Assembly (NCBI GenBank): GCA_021780755.1 | Contig: JAJXYF010000027.1 | Coordinates: forward strand, 62,001-126,000 | Origin: Deltaproteobacteria bacterium | Lineage (GTDB): Bacteria; Desulfobacterota; Binatia; Binatales; Binataceae | Direction of reading: 5' to 3' | DNA length: 64,000 nucleotides | Translations under genes and position numbers: made by a program | Part shown: piece after piece, positions 54,020 through 62,353 of the stretch | Layout: every line of letters starts with the position of its first letter | Position numbering within the stretch: the stretch's first letter is position 1 | Notes under the pieces: generated by a model | Told to the model about the DNA's origin: nothing | Databases searched by the model: none | Seen by the model: the letters and a program-made list of their open reading frames with translations, nothing else

Positions 54020-55477
54020 TCATGGACGCGGCGCAAGTTGCGAAAAAATCGTCTCGGCGGCGCGTTCACCGCTCGCGATGCAATCCGGGATGCCGACGCC
54101 GCGCAGATAGGCGCCCGCCAATGCCAACCCTGGAACGGCCTCGGCCATGCGTTCGATTTCAGCGACCCGCGCCAGGTGTCCGACGGCATATTGCGGCATC
54201 GACGCGGGCCAGCGCCGGACGCAGGTCAGCGCCGGTTCGGCCGTCACGCCAATCAGGCTGGCGAACTCCTCGCGCGCGGCGGCGATCATCTCGGCGTCGT
54301 TCAGCGCCATCATCTCGCTTTGCAGGGCTCCGCCGAGAAACACGCGCGCGAGTACCATTCCGGCGGGCGCGCGGCCGGGGAACTTGAGACTCGAGAAGCT
54401 GCCCGCGATTATGCGGCGGCGCTCAGCCACCGGCACGACGAAGCCGAAGGCTGCCGGCGCTTGCGGAAAATCCGCGGCGCGAAACGCGAGGTTGACCGTC
54501 GCCGCCGAGGCATACGCGATGGCGGAGAGCATCGCGGCAAGTTCGGGGTTAATCGATTGAAGGATCAGTGCCGCCGCAAAGGCCGGCGCCGCGTACACCA
54601 CCGCGTCGGCGTCGAAGCTCGAACCGTCGCGAAACCCGAGCCGCCAGCGGCGCACCGATTCAGTCGCATCGTGCAGACCTGCCGCACCCGTGAGTGCGAC
54701 GACCTCGGCGCCGTAATTGATCGATCCTTCGAGGCGGCCAGTGAGCGCGTCAACCATCGTGCGAATGCCGTCCTTGAAGCCGAGGAAGAGGCTCCAGCGC
54801 GCACCGCTGGTGCCGCGCGCATCGGCGTCGCGCGCCCGCGCCGCCGCGCGCAGTCCGCGAATCACGCTGCCGTAGCGCCGCTCCATCTCGACGAACCGCG
54901 GCATCGTCGCGCCGACGCTCAGCATCTCGGGATCGGCGGTGTAGATGCCGCCGGCGAGCGGTTGCGCCACCCGCACGAGCGTTTGCCGCCCGAGGCGACG
55001 CCGGACGAACGCGGCGAGGCTTTCGTCCTCGAGCGCGCGGCGCCGTGGGACCAGCGGTTCGATCATAATCCGGAGCTTGCCGGCCGCGCTGAACAGCGGG
55101 CTCCTGAGCAGCGGTCCGAACCAGGTCGGCGCCAGCAGCGAAAATCCTTCCGGAATTTCGACCAGCCGGCCGCCGCGCACGACGAAGGTCTTGCGGAATT
55201 TTTCCTGTGTGCCGATCAACTGATCGGCGATCCCAAGGCGCTCGGCGAGTTTCGCCGCGGCAGGCTTTTCCGCGAGAAACGAATCGGCGCCGAGCTCGAT
55301 CACGAAACCGTCGCGTCGAATCGTATCGAGCGCGCCGCCGAGCCGCGTGCCGCTCTCGAAGAGCGCGGCCTCGATCGGAATCTGATTGGCCTTCGAGAGT
55401 TCGCCCAGGCGAAACGCGGCGGCGAGTCCGCTGATGCCGCCGCCGATGATCGCGACCCGCCGAGCTGCGCTGTCCAT
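54020..55477 (-). CDS. hemG: Oxygen-dependent protoporphyrinogen/coproporphyrinogen oxidase (HemY/PgoX type)
   Basis: 485 residues, FAD monoamine-oxidase-like fold. It oxidises the porphyrinogen late in haem synthesis. Visible: the dinucleotide motif VAIIGGGISGLAAAFRLGEL, ESGTRLGGALDTI, the substrate-side DGFVIELGADSFLAEKP, and the C-terminal FAD segment VPGLALAGAYLRGVGIPDCI. It follows hemH by 33 bp in the order hemE-hemH-hemG common in Gram-positives and myxobacteria. The symbol hemY is also used for this O2-dependent type; whether it acts on copro- or protoporphyrinogen is not shown. Confidence 0.93.
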   Translation of the reverse strand: MDSAARRVAIIGGGISGLAAAFRLGELSKANQIPIEAALFESGTRLGGALDTIRRDGFVIELGADSFLAEKPAAAKLAERLGIADQLIGTQEKFRKTFVVRGGRLVEIPEGFSLLAPTWFGPLLRSPLFSAAGKLRIMIEPLVPRRRALEDESLAAFVRRRLGRQTLVRVAQPLAGGIYTADPEMLSVGATMPRFVEMERRYGSVIRGLRAAARARDADARGTSGARWSLFLGFKDGIRTMVDALTGRLEGSINYGAEVVALTGAAGLHDATESVRRWRLGFRDGSSFDADAVVYAAPAFAAALILQSINPELAAMLSAIAYASAATVNLAFRAADFPQAPAAFGFVVPVAERRRIIAGSFSSLKFPGRAPAGMVLARVFLGGALQSEMMALNDAEMIAAAREEFASLIGVTAEPALTCVRRWPASMPQYAVGHLARVAEIERMAEAVPGLALAGAYLRGVGIPDCIASGERAAETIFSQLAPRP

Positions 55478-55510
55478 CGAATAACGCCGGCCTGCGATCG
55501 ACCCTTGCGC

Positions 55511-56500
55511 TCAGGCGCCCAGCGCCGACGCTGAGCGACCGAGATGCGCCCGCGCGAATGCCGCCATCATCTCGATAAAGCTCTGATGATCGCTGACGGT
55601 CGCCGCCCGCACCATCGCGACGCCCGCCGCGCGCGCGATTTGCGCGGCTTCGATATCGAGATCGTACAGCACCTCGACGTGGTCGCAGAGAAAGCCGATC
55701 GGCACCAGCACGACGGCGCCGCCGCCAAGCCGGCGCAGCACTTCATTGACGTCGGGTTCGAGCCAGGGTTCGCGCGGACTTCCACTGCGGCTCTGGTAGG
55801 CGATGCGCCAGTTGGATTTGCCGACCGCCGCCGCGACCAGCGCGGCCGACTCCTTCAATTGATCGATGTACGGCGCGCGCGACGCCATCGCCACCGGGAT
55901 ACTGTGCGCGGTGAAAATCAGCTCCGCGCGTTCACGATCCGCTGCCGCCAGTTGCGCGATAGCGTCGCGCACCCGATCGGCCGCCGCCGCGATAAACAGC
56001 GGATGGTTATGCCAGGCCGCCGGATATTCGATCGCGGGGGCCGCGGCGCCAACCCGTTCGCGCGCCGCGTCAAGATCGCCTTGATAGCGTTGCCAACTCG
56101 CCTCGCATCGGTGCGCCGCGAGGATAAAACCAAATGCACGGCGAACTCCCTGGGCGGACAGTTCGCGCAGCGCGTCATCGATCAACGGGGCCGTGTTGCG
56201 CATCGCGACCGCCACCGGCACGTCGATACCGTCGCGGCGCAGACGTTCGCGCAGCGCCGCCGCCTGCCGCATCGTGAGGTCATTGTAGGGCGAGCGTCCG
56301 CCGAGCAATTCATAATGATGCACGACCTCTTCATAGCGCTCCCGCGGCACCGGCCGGCCTTGCAGCACGCGATCGAGGAACGGGCGGATTTCGGCGGGTG
56401 ACGTGGGACCGCCAAAGCCAACGATCATGATTGCGCCGCAATGCGCATCGACCGCGTCGCCGTGCGCATCACGGTGTTCGCGCCGATCGTGCGCGCTCAT
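55511..56500 (-). CDS. hemH: Ferrochelatase
   Basis: 329 residues. Inserts iron into the porphyrin. Visible: IMIVGFGGPTSPAEIRPFL after a non-conserved His/Asp-rich start of 22 residues, YNDLTMRQAAAL, the active-site His in LIFTAHSIPVAMA, YQSRSGSPREPWLEPDV and CDHVEVLYDLDIEA. The real start may be a later codon near IMIVGFGG, but the listed ATG overlaps the hemDE stop by 4 bp, which favours coupling. Between hemDE and hemG. Confidence 0.94.
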   Translation of the reverse strand: MSAHDRREHRDAHGDAVDAHCGAIMIVGFGGPTSPAEIRPFLDRVLQGRPVPRERYEEVVHHYELLGGRSPYNDLTMRQAAALRERLRRDGIDVPVAVAMRNTAPLIDDALRELSAQGVRRAFGFILAAHRCEASWQRYQGDLDAARERVGAAAPAIEYPAAWHNHPLFIAAAADRVRDAIAQLAAADRERAELIFTAHSIPVAMASRAPYIDQLKESAALVAAAVGKSNWRIAYQSRSGSPREPWLEPDVNEVLRRLGGGAVVLVPIGFLCDHVEVLYDLDIEAAQIARAAGVAMVRAATVSDHQSFIEMMAAFARAHLGRSASALGA

Positions 56501-58503
56501 CGCCGGCTCATCTCATGCACCGCATCGACCAGCGCGATCACGTGATCGACCGGGGTCTGCGGCAGGATTCCGTGACCGAGATTGAAGATGTGGCCGGGGC
56601 GTCCACCGGCGCTGTCGAGAATCGCGCGCGCACGTCGCCGAATTTCGGGGATTTCCGCGAACAGCGCGATTGGATCGAGGTTGCCTTGCACCGCGACGCC
56701 GTCGCCCAGCCGTGCCCACGCTTCGCCGAGATCGACCCGCCAGTCGAGGCCAATAACGTCACCGCCCGCTTCGCGCATCAGTTCGAGCAGGTTGCCCGTG
56801 ACCGTGCCGAAATGAATCACCGGCACTGCCGGGCGCACCGCCGCGATTACGTTGCGCGTATGCGGCAGCACGAAGCGGCGATAGTCGTCGGGCCCGAGGC
56901 TGCCGACCCAACTGTCGAAGAGTTGCACGACGTCGGCGCCGGCATCAACTTGCATATTGAGGTAATCGGCGGTGACGCGCGCGATCATCTCCATCATGCG
57001 ATGCCAGGTCGCGGGCTGCGTGTACATCAGCGTCTTGGTCGCCTGGTATTGGCGCGAGCCGCCACCTTCGATCATGTACGACGCCAGCGTGAACGGTGCA
57101 CCCGCAAAGCCGATCAGCGGCACGCGCCCGTCCAGCGCACGGCGCACCAGCCGAATCGATTCCGCGACGAAGCCGAGCGATTCGATCGCGACGACCGGCG
57201 CGATGCGATCGAGATCGGCGGCGGATCGCAGTGGCCGATCGATAACCGGGCCGTCGCCCGACTCGTAATGGAGCCCGACGTTCATTGGCACCAGCGGCAG
57301 CAGGATGTCGGCAAAAATTATCGCGGCATCGACGCCGAGGCGCTCGACCGCCGTGACCGTCACTTCCGCGGCAAGGTCGGGCTGCTGGCACATTTCGAGG
57401 AACGAATGTTTTTCGCGCACGCGCCGGTACTCGGGCATATAGCGTCCGGCCTGGCGCATCAGCCAGATGGGCGTGTACGGCGTGGGCTCGCGCCGGCACG
57501 CGCGCATAAACGGCCGGTCATCCAGCTTGCGCGCGATCGCGGGTTCGCCTGACTTCACGATGACGGCTTCATGGGAATCTGTCGCGCCCGCCGCCTGATC
57601 GGTAACGCGCGCGCCTTCTCCCGCCGCCGCCCGATTGCCCGCGACCGCGCGTTTGCGCACGAGCAGCGCGGGTCCACGGACCGCCGCCGCTTTCACCAGA
57701 TGGCCGAGCTTGGGATGTTCGGGTTCGATATCGACCGCGATCCCGCGCCGGCGCAGCTCCTGCGAACAGACCGGGCCGACTGACGCGACCACGGCCGCCG
57801 CGAGTCCGCGCTGAAGGTCGGCACCCGCGCCGTCGGCCTCCGCGATCTCGATCACATTGGTCACCTGGTTCGAGCTGGTGAAGAGGACCACGTCGGCATC
57901 GCCCGCCGCGATCGTTCTGATCGCGGCGCGCAGCGGCCCGCGATCCTCCGGCAGCGTCCAGCGATAAACCGGAACGACGGTGACGCTCGCGCCGCGCGCC
58001 TCGAGGCTCGCGCTCAGGTCGCGATTGGTAACGCCATATTCCTGCACGGCGACGCGTTGGCCCGCGAGCGCCAGCTTTGCGGCAAGACCGCCGAGCACTT
58101 CGCGCCAGGTGTTGGGTTCGGGAATCGTGATCGACGGCGCGATGCCGAGTGTGCGCAGCGCGGCGACCGGTTTCGGTCCGCGCGCCACCGTCACGATGGG
58201 CGTCAACGCCCCGATAATCGCCTCACGCCGATGACGCGTCTCGATCACCTTGAACAGCTCGCGCACGCCAACACCGGTCATGAAAATCACGACGTCGAGT
58301 TCGCCCGCGATTAGCCGCGCGGCAAAATCGAGCGCCGTGTGATTGTCCTCCAGCGGCACCTCGCGCATCGACGGCGCGATGATCGCGCGCCCGCCCAGCC
58401 GCTCGATCAGTGTGCGCGTCTCGTCGGCCATCCGGCTTTCGAACGCGACCACGCGCAGGCCGTTGAAGCCAGTCGTATCGGTGCTATCGATCGGTGATTC
58501 CAT
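56497..58503 (-). CDS. hemE: Fusion of uroporphyrinogen-III synthase (HemD) and uroporphyrinogen decarboxylase (HemE)
   Basis: 668 residues carrying two consecutive haem enzymes. About 1-280 is a HemD-type two-lobed domain: LRVVAFESRMADETRTLIE, FMTGVGVRELFKVIE, RVAVQEYGVTNRDLSASLEA and VVLFTSSNQVTNVIEIA. About 320-668 is complete HemE: FMRACRREPTPYTPIWLMRQ, the substrate-binding GRYMPEYRRVR, catalytic Asp in AAIIFADILLPL, FAGAPFTLASYMIEGG, DSWVGSLGPDDY, GLDWRVDLGEAW and NLGHGILPQTP. The linker is Ala/Arg-rich. Cyclisation and decarboxylation would thus be linked in one chain. No frameshift is needed. The stop overlaps hemH by 4 bp. Confidence 0.92.
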   Translation of the reverse strand: MESPIDSTDTTGFNGLRVVAFESRMADETRTLIERLGGRAIIAPSMREVPLEDNHTALDFAARLIAGELDVVIFMTGVGVRELFKVIETRHRREAIIGALTPIVTVARGPKPVAALRTLGIAPSITIPEPNTWREVLGGLAAKLALAGQRVAVQEYGVTNRDLSASLEARGASVTVVPVYRWTLPEDRGPLRAAIRTIAAGDADVVLFTSSNQVTNVIEIAEADGAGADLQRGLAAAVVASVGPVCSQELRRRGIAVDIEPEHPKLGHLVKAAAVRGPALLVRKRAVAGNRAAAGEGARVTDQAAGATDSHEAVIVKSGEPAIARKLDDRPFMRACRREPTPYTPIWLMRQAGRYMPEYRRVREKHSFLEMCQQPDLAAEVTVTAVERLGVDAAIIFADILLPLVPMNVGLHYESGDGPVIDRPLRSAADLDRIAPVVAIESLGFVAESIRLVRRALDGRVPLIGFAGAPFTLASYMIEGGGSRQYQATKTLMYTQPATWHRMMEMIARVTADYLNMQVDAGADVVQLFDSWVGSLGPDDYRRFVLPHTRNVIAAVRPAVPVIHFGTVTGNLLELMREAGGDVIGLDWRVDLGEAWARLGDGVAVQGNLDPIALFAEIPEIRRRARAILDSAGGRPGHIFNLGHGILPQTPVDHVIALVDAVHEMSRR

Positions 58504-58539
58504 TCAATTTTGCGTCGTGCGCAAGCAGCGTCGGATATC

Positions 58540-58557
58540 AATCATATATTAATCATA
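58540..58557 (-). repeat. Tandem TATGATT repeat upstream of hemDE
   Basis: On the minus strand TATGATT occurs twice, at 58557-58551 and 58546-58540, one helical turn (11 bp) apart, in an AT-rich patch 37 bp upstream of the hemDE start. Each contains a TATGAT -10-like hexamer, but neither has a good -35 at 16-18 bp. Either tandem start sites or a regulator site. Confidence 0.35.
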
Positions 58558-58760
58558 GCGCACAGATTGCGGTGTTCTCCGCGCGCTCCGCTGAAAGCTG
58601 AAGCCCGCCGGCGGTCCGATCGTAGCCTTCACCGGACACGCCGCAAAGAGGGCACATCCGTGCGGGCGTGCCGTTTCGGCGGGACCGTTAATGGCGAAAC
58701 TGTTTTGGCACGATCGCGGCGGCTGTGTTACGACATCCCATTGGAGGTTCCACCAGCACC

Positions 58761-59558
58761 ATGAGTGAACCTGTTGTAATCGTGAACAAAGTGGGCGGAA
58801 TCGCGACCGTTACGCTCAACCGCTCCGAAAAGCTCAACTCGCTCAACCGCGAGCTCCGCACGAGCTTCTGCCGGGTGATGCAGCAACTGCGCGACGACCC
58901 TCAGGCGCAGGTCGTGATCATCACCGGGGCCGGCCGCGCCTTTTGCGCCGGACTCGATCTGCGCGAACTCGGCACGGACACCGGTCGCGAGAGCGGCGCC
59001 CTCGTGCGCGACGGCACGACCGTAAGCTTCATCACTGTCATTGAGGACATGCAGGTGCCAGTGATCGCGGCCGTCAACGGCTTCGCGGTTACTGGCGGCT
59101 TCGAGCTCGCGCTCGCCTGCGACATGATCGTCGCGTCCGAGGACGCGCAGTTCGCCGACACCCATGCCCGGGTCGGCGTGATGCCCGGCGGCGGCATGAC
59201 GGCGCGGCTGCCGCGCGCGGTCGGTATTCGCAAGGCCAAGGAACTCTCGCTCACGGGTAATTACCTGGGCGCGCGCGACGCCGAGCGGATGGGCCTCGTC
59301 AATCGCGTGGTCGCATCCGGCGCGGCACTGACGGAGGCGCAAGCGATCGCCGCGCAAATCCTGACCGCCAATCAGCCGGTCGTGCGCCAGTTGAAGCGGC
59401 TCTATGATCTGACCTCACGCGCCACGCTCCACGACGCGATTCGCATCGAGCAGGATTTCTTTCGCGCCTACAACAGCAGCTCGAACCTCAAGGACTTCGA
59501 TCGGCAGCGCGAGGCCGTGATGGAACGCGGGCGATCGCAAAAATCCACGGCGAGTTAA
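58761..59558 (+). CDS. Enoyl-CoA hydratase/isomerase (crotonase) family protein with one catalytic Glu missing
   Basis: 265 residues from the ATG after TTGGAGG. Crotonase fold: VTLNRSEKLNSLNREL, the oxyanion segment GRAFCAGLDLREL, and VIAAVNGFAVTGGFELALACD with Glu115 (first catalytic Glu of hydratase). The second Glu, normally in the GQPEI segment, is His135 here (FADTHARVGVMPGGG), so simple syn-hydration is unlikely; isomerase, hydrolase or other crotonase chemistry is possible. The stop precedes the next gene by only 11 bp. Confidence 0.85.
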   Translation: MSEPVVIVNKVGGIATVTLNRSEKLNSLNRELRTSFCRVMQQLRDDPQAQVVIITGAGRAFCAGLDLRELGTDTGRESGALVRDGTTVSFITVIEDMQVPVIAAVNGFAVTGGFELALACDMIVASEDAQFADTHARVGVMPGGGMTARLPRAVGIRKAKELSLTGNYLGARDAERMGLVNRVVASGAALTEAQAIAAQILTANQPVVRQLKRLYDLTSRATLHDAIRIEQDFFRAYNSSSNLKDFDRQREAVMERGRSQKSTAS

Positions 59559-59569
59559 GGATGCATCCG

Positions 59570-60379
59570 ATGAATCGACGCGTTTACAATTCTTTCGCGG
59601 TATTCTTGGTCGCCCTCGGCCTGACGATTGGTGGCGCCCCGCGCGCCTCGATTGCCGACGATGCGGCGGTCAAGCATGAAAGCGCGCTTCCCGCCGCCGA
59701 CGTCCCGGCTTACATCACCGCCGCGATCGATTCGCCCGCCCGCCCCGCCGCGGACCGCGAGTCCGACCCGGCGCGCAAGCCGGCGCAGGTGATGGCGTTT
59801 TTCGGCGTGAAGCCCGGGATGCAGGTCGCCGACCTCTGGGCCGGCGGCGGCTCTACCACTGAATTGCTCGCGCGAATCGTCGGCCCGACCGGCAAGGTTT
59901 ACTCGCAGAACGCCCCGTTCCCCGAGAAATTCAAAAAGGCCGAGATGGCCTGGAAGGGCCGCCTCAGCGAGCCCGGCATGGGCAACGTGGTCGAGGTGAC
60001 CAAGGCGTTTGACGCGCCCGACCTGCTGCCGGTCGCACCCGGCACGCTCGACGCCGTGTTCATCAATCTCAACTATCACGACCTGTTCGACGTCGGCGCC
60101 GACCCCGACAAGTTCAACGCGGCGGTGCTGGCGGCGCTCAAGCCGGGCGGCGTTTACGGCATCGTCGATAACAGCGCGCAGGCGGGCTCCGGCACGCGCG
60201 ACACCAACACGCTCCATCGCATCGACGAGGCCTTCGTCGTCAAGCAGGTCGAGCACGACGGCTTCAAGCTGGTGGCGACGTCGGACGTCCTGCGCAATCC
60301 GAACGATCCGCGCACGCAGCCGTTCTGGAAGATCAAGCACACGCAGGATCGCTTCATTTTGAAGTTCGTGAAGCCGTAA
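59570..60379 (+). CDS. Exported SAM-dependent methyltransferase-like protein
   Basis: 269 residues from the second of two in-frame ATGs, preferred because AAGGA lies 8 nt upstream. A signal peptide is clear: MNRRVYNSFAVFLVALGLTI with cleavage after ASIA. The rest is a class I methyltransferase fold: PGMQVADLWAGGGSTTELLAR (read VADLWAGGGSTTE as motif I), the acidic-loop region VYSQNAPFPEKF, LDAVFINLNYHDLF and LKPGGVYGIVDN. SAM is not known to be abundant outside the cytoplasm, so the export signal is puzzling; related exported proteins of this kind are common in genomes but uncharacterised. Coupled to the crotonase gene. Confidence 0.75.
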   Translation: MNRRVYNSFAVFLVALGLTIGGAPRASIADDAAVKHESALPAADVPAYITAAIDSPARPAADRESDPARKPAQVMAFFGVKPGMQVADLWAGGGSTTELLARIVGPTGKVYSQNAPFPEKFKKAEMAWKGRLSEPGMGNVVEVTKAFDAPDLLPVAPGTLDAVFINLNYHDLFDVGADPDKFNAAVLAALKPGGVYGIVDNSAQAGSGTRDTNTLHRIDEAFVVKQVEHDGFKLVATSDVLRNPNDPRTQPFWKIKHTQDRFILKFVKP

Positions 60380-60451
60380 TGGCATCCGATCGTCGAATCG
60401 ACTGATTGAACAAATGCGACGCACCGGTCGGATGACGCCGGGAGAAAAAAT

Positions 60452-61339
60452 ATGAAGATCGGATTATTGACCGCGGGATTGGGGCAAGCGGCGCATCCGC
60501 GCACGCTGCGTACGATCGCGGAACACGCCGAGCGGCTCGGCTTCGGCACGATCTGGGCGCCCGAGCACGTCGTGCTGTTCGATCGCTACACCGAGTCAAA
60601 ATATCCTTACTCGCAGGACGGGGCCTTCGCCGCGCCCAGCACGATCGATTGGATGGACCCGTTCGTGGCACTCACCTATGTCGCCGCGCGCACCAGCAAA
60701 ATCCGCCTCGCCACCGGCATCTGCCTGGTACCCGAACACAATCCGCTGGTGCTCGCGAAAGTTATCGCGAGCCTCGATTACTTAAGCGGCGGGCGCTTCG
60801 CGCTGGGCGTGGGTATCGGATGGTCAGCCGAGGAATTCAAGGCGCTCGGCATTCCGTTCGCGCGGCGCGCGCAACGCACCCGCGAATACATCAACGTGAT
60901 GCGCAAATTGTGGGGCGAGGAGACCACCACCTTCCACGGCGAATTCGTCAACTTCGACGCGGCGCGCAGTTTTCCCAAGCCGGTGCAGGGCGCCCGGGTG
61001 CCGATCATCTTCGGCGGCGAGAGCACGCCGGCGCTCAAGCGGGCCGCGGAATACGGCACCGGATGGTTCGGCTTCAACCTCACGCCGGAAGGCGCCGCGG
61101 CCAAGGTCGATCAGCTCAAGGGATTTATGCGCGAGCGCGGACGCGCGCCCGGCGAGGTCGAGATCATCATCTCGCCATACACGCTGAAGGTCGCGCCCAC
61201 GAGCCTCAACGCCTACCACGCGGCGGGTGTCAGCGAGATCGTTCAACTCCTGCCGATCCCCGACGATGAGTCGAAGCTGCCGGGTGTGCTGGAGCAGATG
61301 GCGCGCGACTGGGTCGCGCCGGCGGCGAAGCTCGGCTGA
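60452..61339 (+). CDS. LLM-class (luciferase-like) F420/flavin-dependent oxidoreductase
   Basis: 295 residues, TIM-barrel luciferase-like family. Visible: MKIGLLTAGLGQAAHPRTLR, AERLGFGTIWAPEHVVLF, RLATGICLVPEHNPLVLAK, LSGGRFALGVGIGWSAEEFK, and VPIIFGGESTPALKRAAEYG. These fit the F420-dependent group rather than true bacterial luciferase, but cofactor choice cannot be settled by eye. GGGAG lies just upstream of the ATG. Stands 72 bp after the methyltransferase-like gene and converges with ribF. Substrate unknown. Confidence 0.85.
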   Translation: MKIGLLTAGLGQAAHPRTLRTIAEHAERLGFGTIWAPEHVVLFDRYTESKYPYSQDGAFAAPSTIDWMDPFVALTYVAARTSKIRLATGICLVPEHNPLVLAKVIASLDYLSGGRFALGVGIGWSAEEFKALGIPFARRAQRTREYINVMRKLWGEETTTFHGEFVNFDAARSFPKPVQGARVPIIFGGESTPALKRAAEYGTGWFGFNLTPEGAAAKVDQLKGFMRERGRAPGEVEIIISPYTLKVAPTSLNAYHAAGVSEIVQLLPIPDDESKLPGVLEQMARDWVAPAAKLG

Positions 61340-61354
61340 CCGATTCGGGCCAGG

Positions 61355-62278
61355 CTACGCCGGCGCAAGGATCGCGCGCGCCCGCTTCAGGTCCGCGCCG
61401 ATTTGCGCCGCCAGCGCGTCGGCCGAATCGAACTTGCGCTCGGGCCGGATCCGCTCGACCAACTCGAGGCGCACTTCCCGATCGTAGATATCGCGATCGA
61501 AATCGAAGATGTGCGCCTCGATCGTGCGCTCGGGCTCGGCAAACGTCGGCCGCATTCCAATGTTAGTAATTGACGCGTGCGATCCGTCGTCGAGGATGAG
61601 TCGCGTTGCGTACACCCCGTCGGGCGGCAGGCATTCGGTGCGGCTCTGGATGTTCGCGGTCGGAAAGCCAATCTTGCGCCCGCGCTCGCGCCCATGAATA
61701 ACCGGCCCGCTGAGAAAGTGGCTGCGCCCCAACAGGTTGGCCGCCGTCCGCAGATCGCCCGCCGCGATCACTTCGCGCACCGTCGTCGAACTCACTTCCA
61801 TGCCGGCGACCTTCACCGGTCCGACGACCGCGACGTCGAAGCCCAGTTCGCGCCCCAACTCGGCCATCACGGTGGCGTTGCCCGCGCGGTTATGACCGAA
61901 GCTCACGCTATGGCCGACGACCACCGTGCGCACACCGAGATGGCCCACCAGGTAGGTGCGGACGAACTCGCGCGGCGTGAGCTGACTTAGCGCGTGAGTG
62001 AAATTGAGTACGACCACGCTGTCGATGCCCGATTCACCCAGTAGTGCGAGCTTGTCCTCGGGCGTGAGAATCAGCCGTGGCGCGCGATCGGGTGCCAGCA
62101 CCTTGGCCGGCGTCGGGTCGAAGGTCACGGCAAAGGCGGTGCCGTGTTTGGCGTGCGCGCGCTCGATCGCCGTGCGCAGAATCGTCTGATGTCCGGCATG
62201 CACGCCGTCGAAATTCCCCAGCGCCACTACCGGAAATGGATGTGGCCGCAGGCCGGTCACGTCGCGAATTATCTCCAT
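61355..62278 (-). CDS. ribF: Bifunctional riboflavin kinase/FAD synthetase
   Basis: 307 residues. Converts riboflavin to FMN and FAD. N-terminal adenylyltransferase with ALGNFDGVHAGHQTILRTA, VTFDPTPAKVLAP and VVVGHSVSFGHNRAGN; C-terminal kinase with HGRERGRKIGFPTANIQ and PPDGVYATRLI and the catalytic Glu in RTIEAHIFDFDRDIY. Normal length and complete motifs. With ribBX and dodecin it is one of three flavin genes scattered in the window. It is 75 bp after cpoB on the same strand. Confidence 0.97.
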   Translation of the reverse strand: MEIIRDVTGLRPHPFPVVALGNFDGVHAGHQTILRTAIERAHAKHGTAFAVTFDPTPAKVLAPDRAPRLILTPEDKLALLGESGIDSVVVLNFTHALSQLTPREFVRTYLVGHLGVRTVVVGHSVSFGHNRAGNATVMAELGRELGFDVAVVGPVKVAGMEVSSTTVREVIAAGDLRTAANLLGRSHFLSGPVIHGRERGRKIGFPTANIQSRTECLPPDGVYATRLILDDGSHASITNIGMRPTFAEPERTIEAHIFDFDRDIYDREVRLELVERIRPERKFDSADALAAQIGADLKRARAILAPA

Positions 62279-62353
62279 CGCGACGCGCTCCCGGCCGCAC
62301 CGTTAGGTATGGTCATCATTAACGTCCGCAATCCTCGATGTGCACGGTCGCGT

